A DNA stretch of 9,484 bases from NCBI GenBank assembly GCA_004556985.1, contig SFFC01000084.1:1-9484 (forward strand). The letters are read 5' to 3'. The DNA is from Clostridiales bacterium (GTDB lineage: Bacteria; Bacillota; Clostridia; Christensenellales; Aristaeellaceae). A program made the translations under genes and the position numbers. The notes under the pieces were generated by a model. The model did no database searches. It was not told where the DNA came from and saw nothing but the letters and a program-made list of their open reading frames with translations. Shown in pieces: positions 6,548 to 9,484 of the stretch (the stretch's first letter is position 1; the number at the start of each line of letters is the position of its first letter).

Positions 6548-7357
6548 TTGATTGAGGCGAGCTTTGAAGCGCAGCGCGGGCGCGGCGCGATGGTCAGCGG
6601 TGCATACCAATACGACTCGGGCCAGCGGCTTCGGATGTACGGCTTGCCCTCGCCCGAGGAGCTGGCGCAGATGGACGAGCTGCTCTCCGGCGAGGAGGTG
6701 ACGGTACAGGCGCAGTACAGCTTCAAGGGGGACACGCAGAGCGAGATGCGCGTGGCCTTCTATGAGCCGGATCTGGCGGCATGGATTGCAGAGATCCCCA
6801 ACGTCTATCTGACGCGCAGCGCGCCCGTGTTCGTCCATGTTTACGTGGTATACGGGGCCAGCGACAGCCTCAGCCGCGCGAAGACCTGCTACGAGGCGGT
6901 CTTCACGCCGATTGGCAGGCCTGCGCCCAGCTCGCAGGTGACGCCCGATCAGCAGAACGCCTGGGATGCGCTGGTGATGGAGGTGAACATGGCGCTGGCG
7001 GGGATCAACACGGCGATCTCCGGCGCCAACGCGGCGCGGGAGGAGGCCCAGAGCGCAGCGGGATTGGCGCAGGCGGAGACGACAAAATGGAAGAACGTCA
7101 CGATTTCGGCGACGACGCTCTCGCCTGGAAGCGACGCGACGGCGCAGTTGACGGAGACGGAGACGGCCCGGCAGATTCAGCTGGGCATTCCGCGCGGGGC
7201 GAAAGGCGCGACGGGCGCAACCGGGGCGAAGGGCGCAACCGGGCCGCAGGGGCCGAAGGGAGACAAGGGCGACAAGGGTGACAAGGGCGACACGGGACCG
7301 GCGGGCGTGACCTTCTCGCTCTCCGGGACGACGCTCACGATCACGACGACGGCGTAA
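6548..7357 (+). CDS. Tail fibre/baseplate protein: BppU-like N-terminal domain, collagen-like repeat
   Basis: A 269-residue modular fibre with a TTG start. Residues 1-105 form a beta-sandwich domain with the landmark YQYDSGQRLRMYGLPSP, strands ending in VAFYEPDLAAWIAEIPNVYL, and VFVHVYVVYG; this resembles the N-terminal domain of phage baseplate upper proteins (BppU), which anchors receptor-binding proteins. Residues about 120-170 are a trimer-type helix (QNAWDALVMEVNMALAG). A linker WKNVTISATTL with TARQIQLGIPRG leads into twelve collagen Gly-X-Y triplets (217-253), then a short beta tail VTFSLSGTTLTITTTA, an ending common in phage collagen-like proteins. It probably links the receptor-binding proteins downstream to the tail. 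Alternative starts (TTG at 6515, overlapping the previous gene) lack a fitting ribosome binding site. Fold assignment is by pattern. Confidence 0.75.
   Translation: MIEASFEAQRGRGAMVSGAYQYDSGQRLRMYGLPSPEELAQMDELLSGEEVTVQAQYSFKGDTQSEMRVAFYEPDLAAWIAEIPNVYLTRSAPVFVHVYVVYGASDSLSRAKTCYEAVFTPIGRPAPSSQVTPDQQNAWDALVMEVNMALAGINTAISGANAAREEAQSAAGLAQAETTKWKNVTISATTLSPGSDATAQLTETETARQIQLGIPRGAKGATGATGAKGATGPQGPKGDKGDKGDKGDTGPAGVTFSLSGTTLTITTTA
7196..7306 (+). repeat. Collagen-like Gly-X-Y repeat region
   Basis: Twelve triplets plus a closing Gly: GAK, GAT x2, GAK, GAT, GPQ, GPK, GDK x3, GDT, GPA, G. The three GDK units come from a 9-base tandem GACAAGGGC/T (7262-7288), nearly identical at DNA level and so liable to expand or contract. 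Confidence 0.9.
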
Positions 7358-7362
7358 GGAGG
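7356..7362 (+). promoter_or_regulatory. Ribosome binding site overlapping the upstream stop codon
   Basis: AAGGAGG starts within the TAA stop (7355-7357) of the collagen fibre gene and lies 7 bases before the ATG at 7370. Confidence 0.8.
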
Positions 7363-7369
7363 CGAACGG

Positions 7370-8320
7370 ATGGCGATCTCTTCGACAGTGGGCAGCTACA
7401 CGGACTACGCCTATACCGGCGGCATGCAGAGCATGAAGGCTCCGATTAACGGAGTATACCGGCTGGAATGCTGGGGCGCGGGCGGAGGCCAGAGCAGCGC
7501 TTCTGAAAGCGACGAACATCGCGTTGGCGGAGCTGGAGGGTATTCCGTTGGGTACATTCGACTCAACGCAGGAGATCAAATCTATGTATGCGTTGGCCAA
7601 CGCGGCGCAAGTAGAAGTGACGGCGGAAATCGGTACAATGGCGGCCGCGACGCATCAACGGACAACAACCCGGCGATCTCGTATGGATGCTATGCAGGCG
7701 GCGGATGTACGCACATGGCAACGGCTACCGGAGAGCTTTCCAGCCTTGCCAGTCAAAAAAGCGCCGTTCTCATCGTTGCGGGCGGAGGCGGATCCGGCAG
7801 GGGCTGGTGGAGCGATAGCAGCCTGTACTGGGGCATTGGCGGAAATGGCGGCGGCACGAGCGGCGGCGCCGGTGTCGGACAAGGGACTACGGCAGGCGCG
7901 GGGGGCACACAGAGCAGCGGCGCCGGATTCGGTTATGGAGGCGCAGCATCGGCAGACAAAGCGACGGGCGGCGGCGCAGGCTGGTATGGCGGGATGGCGC
8001 ATGCATCAGGAGGGGGCGGCGGCGCAGGATACATCGGCGGCGTCCCCTCCTTCAGCTACAACGGCACGGCATACAGCCCTTCCACGACGAATGGGAACGG
8101 AAGCGGGGTGCTGACGAACGGAAAGGCGCGAATTACACTGGTCGCCAAGACGGAGCTGCCCGTGCGCTTTAACGGCACGCAGCTGACGAAGCTGATCTTC
8201 AACGGCACGGAGGTGAAAAGCCTGATTTACAACGGACAGACGATCTTTGCAAGGAGGTGTGCGGCATGTTTGAGGTATCTGGCAGATCGATTCGGATTTC
8301 GCGCGGGGACACCGGCCTGA
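7370..8320 (+). CDS. Glycine-rich tail adhesin-like protein, C-terminally extended
   Basis: A 316-residue putative receptor-binding tail protein. Residues 1-30 are a beta lead-in (YTDYAYTGGMQSMKAPINGV). YRLECWGAGGG (30-40) opens a glycine-rich domain running to about 224, with GDQIYVCVGQRG, SAVLIVAGGGGSGRG (131-145), GGGAGWYGG (200-208) and GGGGGAGYIGG (214-224). Such polyglycine-helix domains occur in phage adhesins (T-even gp38 type) and in the animal ALK/LTK glycine-rich domain; the VAGGGG...GGGAGWYGG pattern resembles the latter family. Residues 265-294 are three tandem 10-residue beta repeats. The last 22 residues are basic and Cys-containing, unlike the rest, and overlap the next gene by 55 bases. 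Codon use in 7490-8110 is less GC-biased than in the structural genes. No signal peptide is seen. The role is inferred from domain type and position. Confidence 0.75.
   Translation: MAISSTVGSYTDYAYTGGMQSMKAPINGVYRLECWGAGGGQSSASESDEHRVGGAGGYSVGYIRLNAGDQIYVCVGQRGASRSDGGNRYNGGRDASTDNNPAISYGCYAGGGCTHMATATGELSSLASQKSAVLIVAGGGGSGRGWWSDSSLYWGIGGNGGGTSGGAGVGQGTTAGAGGTQSSGAGFGYGGAASADKATGGGAGWYGGMAHASGGGGGAGYIGGVPSFSYNGTAYSPSTTNGNGSGVLTNGKARITLVAKTELPVRFNGTQLTKLIFNGTEVKSLIYNGQTIFARRCAACLRYLADRFGFRAGTPA
8162..8251 (+). repeat. Three tandem 30-base units coding a 10-residue beta repeat
   Basis: VRFNGTQLTK, LIFNGTEVKS and LIYNGQTIFA (8162-8191, 8192-8221, 8222-8251) share the pattern hydrophobic-x-aromatic-N-G-x-x-hydrophobic-x-x. 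The protein repeat is clear, while the DNA has diverged. Similar NGT repeats end many phage tail proteins and may form a small triangular beta-prism tip, which is inference. Confidence 0.8.
8251..8257 (+). promoter_or_regulatory. Ribosome binding site inside the glycine-rich gene
   Basis: AAGGAGG directly follows the third 10-residue repeat and sits 8 bases before the ATG at 8266. It fixes that ATG rather than the GTG at 8257 as the start of the next gene. Confidence 0.85.
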
Positions 8321-8619
8321 TTGCATTTGACGCGGAGGGGACGGCGCTCTCGGAAAAGGATGCCGCCGTTTTTACCGTGCGTCGGCAAAGCGGAGGCATC
8401 GTAATGGAAAAGGTCATCGCGCCGGAGGGAAACCGTCTCCTCGTTCCGTTTACAAACGAAGAGACGGAGGCCCTGCGCGAGGGCGAATACGTTTGGGATA
8501 TCCGCGTCGTGCTGGGCGCACAGACGGACGCGGAGGGCCGGGTCACGGGCGGACGCGAGGTCATCACGCCGCTGCCGCCCAGCCCGATGACGATCATGAA
8601 GGTGGTGGGCAGAATATGA
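8266..8619 (+). CDS. Small beta-rich tail/baseplate-associated protein
   Basis: A 117-residue protein with the opening SIRISRGDTGLIAFDAEG, then DAAVFTVRRQSGGIVMEKVI, then LLVPFTNEETEALREGEYVW, then DIRVVLGAQTD, and a proline-rich end ITPLPPSPMTIMKVVGRI. The order 'I-x-I-x-R-G-D-T-G ... F-T-V-R ... L-x-x-G-x-Y-x-W-D-I-R-V' is one I associate with a widespread small protein next to phage tail-fibre genes, probably an immunoglobulin-like or BppU-N-like sandwich that connects fibres to the tail. It is not catalytic as far as can be seen. Its 5' 55 bases overlap the end of the glycine-rich gene and its TGA stop overlaps the next ATG (ATGA), so translation is coupled on both sides. Confidence 0.72.
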   Translation: MFEVSGRSIRISRGDTGLIAFDAEGTALSEKDAAVFTVRRQSGGIVMEKVIAPEGNRLLVPFTNEETEALREGEYVWDIRVVLGAQTDAEGRVTGGREVITPLPPSPMTIMKVVGRI

Positions 8620-9470
8620 GCGTGACGATCGGCGGCATGTTTGCCAATCAGGAGACGGTGAAGCTGCAGGTCGAGTCCGTCAGCGGCGAGCAGGGGCCGC
8701 AGGGCAAACCGGGCGCTGACGGAAAGTCAGGCGTGTACATCGGCACGGAAGCGCCGGAAGATTCGGAGGTCAGCGTATGGATCGACCCTGATGGGGAGGT
8801 GTCGTTTACACTGCAGCCGAGGAATCTGCTGGACAACAGTGATTTCTCCAACCTGATTGCGCAGGCCGGTCTGAACGGGGCGCATGGAAGCACAGCGTAT
8901 ATTGCTGACAGATGGATAAGCCCAGCCGCGTCTGCCACGCAGCAGAATGGCTATACCACGCTTTCGACGACTGGGAAAACAGGCAGAATTACGCAGAACT
9001 TTTCAGATGCGCTCGCTGGGAAAACAGTAACGGCGGCTGCGAAAGTATCTGGCAACAGCATCGTGTATTGCGGCATCTATTATAGTCAGAATTCCGTATC
9101 AAAAAGCATTGCCGTCAACGTTTCTGCGCCGAACGGAATTATGATGAAGAGCGGCACGATTCCAGCTGATGCGACAGGCATTGAGTTTCGCATCTATATT
9201 GCTTACACGGACGGTGGCGGAAGCTGCAATGTATATTGGGCCGCGCTGTACGAGGGTGCTTACACCGACGACACCCTGCCGCCATACGTGCCGAAGGGAT
9301 ACGCGGCGGAGATGATGGAATGCCAGCGATACTATCATCTATACGCGACAAGCGCCGCCCGCCCGTCAAACGGCCTGGATTGCTGTCCGCCCATGCGCAT
9401 CAGCGGCGTAACGCAGGGAACGACGACGGTCGACGGCGAGACGCGGTATTACAACTCTGCGGACTTGTAA
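8616..9470 (+). CDS. Tail fibre: collagen-like stretch plus carbohydrate-binding-like domain
   Basis: A 284-residue fibre probably binding the host surface. Residues 1-23 are a beta N-terminus (MSVTIGGMFANQETVKLQVE). Five collagen triplets follow (24-39, GEQGPQGKPGADGKSG), then a short domain YIGTEAPEDSEVSVWIDPDG. Residues 69-215 resemble a carbohydrate-binding-module-type jelly roll: RNLLDNSDFSN, IADRWIS, RITQNFSDALAGKTVTAAAK, and WAALYEGAYTDDTLPPYVPK. The last part (about 229-284) starts with EMMECQRYYHLY, a motif common at the base of phage fibre tip domains, and ends ETRYYNSADL, a plausible natural end. The stop is TAA. ATG overlaps the preceding stop (ATGA), with AAGGTGG at 8599-8605 as a weak ribosome binding site. 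GC is clearly lower from about 8815 to 9250 than elsewhere. Which sugar or receptor it binds cannot be read. Confidence 0.78.
   Translation: MSVTIGGMFANQETVKLQVESVSGEQGPQGKPGADGKSGVYIGTEAPEDSEVSVWIDPDGEVSFTLQPRNLLDNSDFSNLIAQAGLNGAHGSTAYIADRWISPAASATQQNGYTTLSTTGKTGRITQNFSDALAGKTVTAAAKVSGNSIVYCGIYYSQNSVSKSIAVNVSAPNGIMMKSGTIPADATGIEFRIYIAYTDGGGSCNVYWAALYEGAYTDDTLPPYVPKGYAAEMMECQRYYHLYATSAARPSNGLDCCPPMRISGVTQGTTTVDGETRYYNSADL
8685..8732 (+). repeat. Short collagen-like Gly-X-Y stretch
   Basis: GEQ GPQ GKP GAD GKS G: five triplets and a closing glycine, a second collagen segment in the fibre module with no near-identical DNA repeats. Confidence 0.85.
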
Positions 9471-9474
9471 GTGC

Positions 9475-9481
9475 GAGGTGA
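9475..9481 (+). promoter_or_regulatory. Probable ribosome binding site of a gene beyond the window
   Basis: GAGGTGA right after the last fibre gene and 3 bases before the window end resembles the other sites in the operon, implying that the operon continues. Confidence 0.45.
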
Positions 9482-9484
9482 AGA

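Noticed and set aside
5987..7600. 537-codon - strand open frame opposite the coiled-coil and fibre genes
   Set aside because: Shadow frame: low-complexity Arg/Ser/Pro runs are simply the reverse reading of repeats in the + strand genes.
7524..8114. 196-codon + strand frame inside the glycine-rich gene
   Set aside because: It uses a TTG start without a ribosome binding site and lies wholly within a gene with clear domains; its Ala/Arg-rich product is a frame-shifted reading of glycine codons.
7370..8320. Glycine-rich protein as a cellular ALK-type receptor or secreted cell-wall protein
   Set aside because: There is no signal peptide, membrane segment or sorting motif, and it sits within a phage tail-fibre cluster; only the glycine-rich fold is shared.
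9300..9470. Fibre C-terminus as a diversity-generating retroelement target
   Set aside because: No template copy, reverse transcriptase or accessory gene is seen in the window, and the 3' end shows no duplicate or adenine-specific variation that could be tested here.

Overview
This window is a stretch of bacteriophage (or prophage) late genes. Ten protein genes all lie on the + strand, most separated by 0-50 bases, and most have an AGGAGG-like ribosome binding site. The DNA is GC-rich: a hand count of one 180-base stretch in the capsid gene gives about 63% GC. The strong purine-rich Shine-Dalgarno sites, and the resemblance of the tail-fibre domains to those of phages of Gram-positive gut bacteria, suggest a GC-rich Bacillota (clostridial) host. 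That host assignment is inference. No tRNA, integrase, repressor, lysis gene, terminase or CRISPR array is visible.

Layout. Bases 1-1473 hold the portal protein, cut at its 5' end by the window edge. It is followed by a short acidic scaffold-like protein (1504-1965), a major capsid protein of the N4 gp56-like family (2013-2957), a small unknown virion-type protein (3062-3334), a head-tail adaptor (3335-3913) and a 501-residue protein best explained as the tail nozzle / DNA-stabilisation protein of a short tail (3917-5422). Next come a 60-residue helical protein (5445-5627) and a 299-residue Ser/Gln-rich coiled-coil protein (5632-6531); both are of unknown function and could be virion-internal or ejected. 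The last third is a host-recognition module: a baseplate-upper-protein-like fibre with a collagen stretch (6548-7357), a glycine-rich adhesin-like protein (7370-8320), a 117-residue beta-rich tail-associated protein (8266-8619), and a collagen-bearing tail fibre with a carbohydrate-binding-like domain (8616-9470). A ribosome binding site at 9475-9481 points to another gene just outside the window.

How the genes work together. Portal, scaffold and capsid protein build the procapsid. Adaptor and nozzle close the portal and form a short tail. The absence of any tail tube, tail terminator or tape-measure gene between adaptor and fibres argues for a podovirus-like particle. The fibre genes then supply receptor binding. 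Within them GC content falls (a hand count of about 48% over 8941-9120), as expected for receptor-binding segments exchanged between phages.

The window does not show a new defence or regulatory system. The points most worth a second look are the unexplained 60-/299-residue gene pair, the three-fold 10-residue repeat followed by an apparent stop-loss extension in the glycine-rich protein, and the GC break in the last fibre gene.
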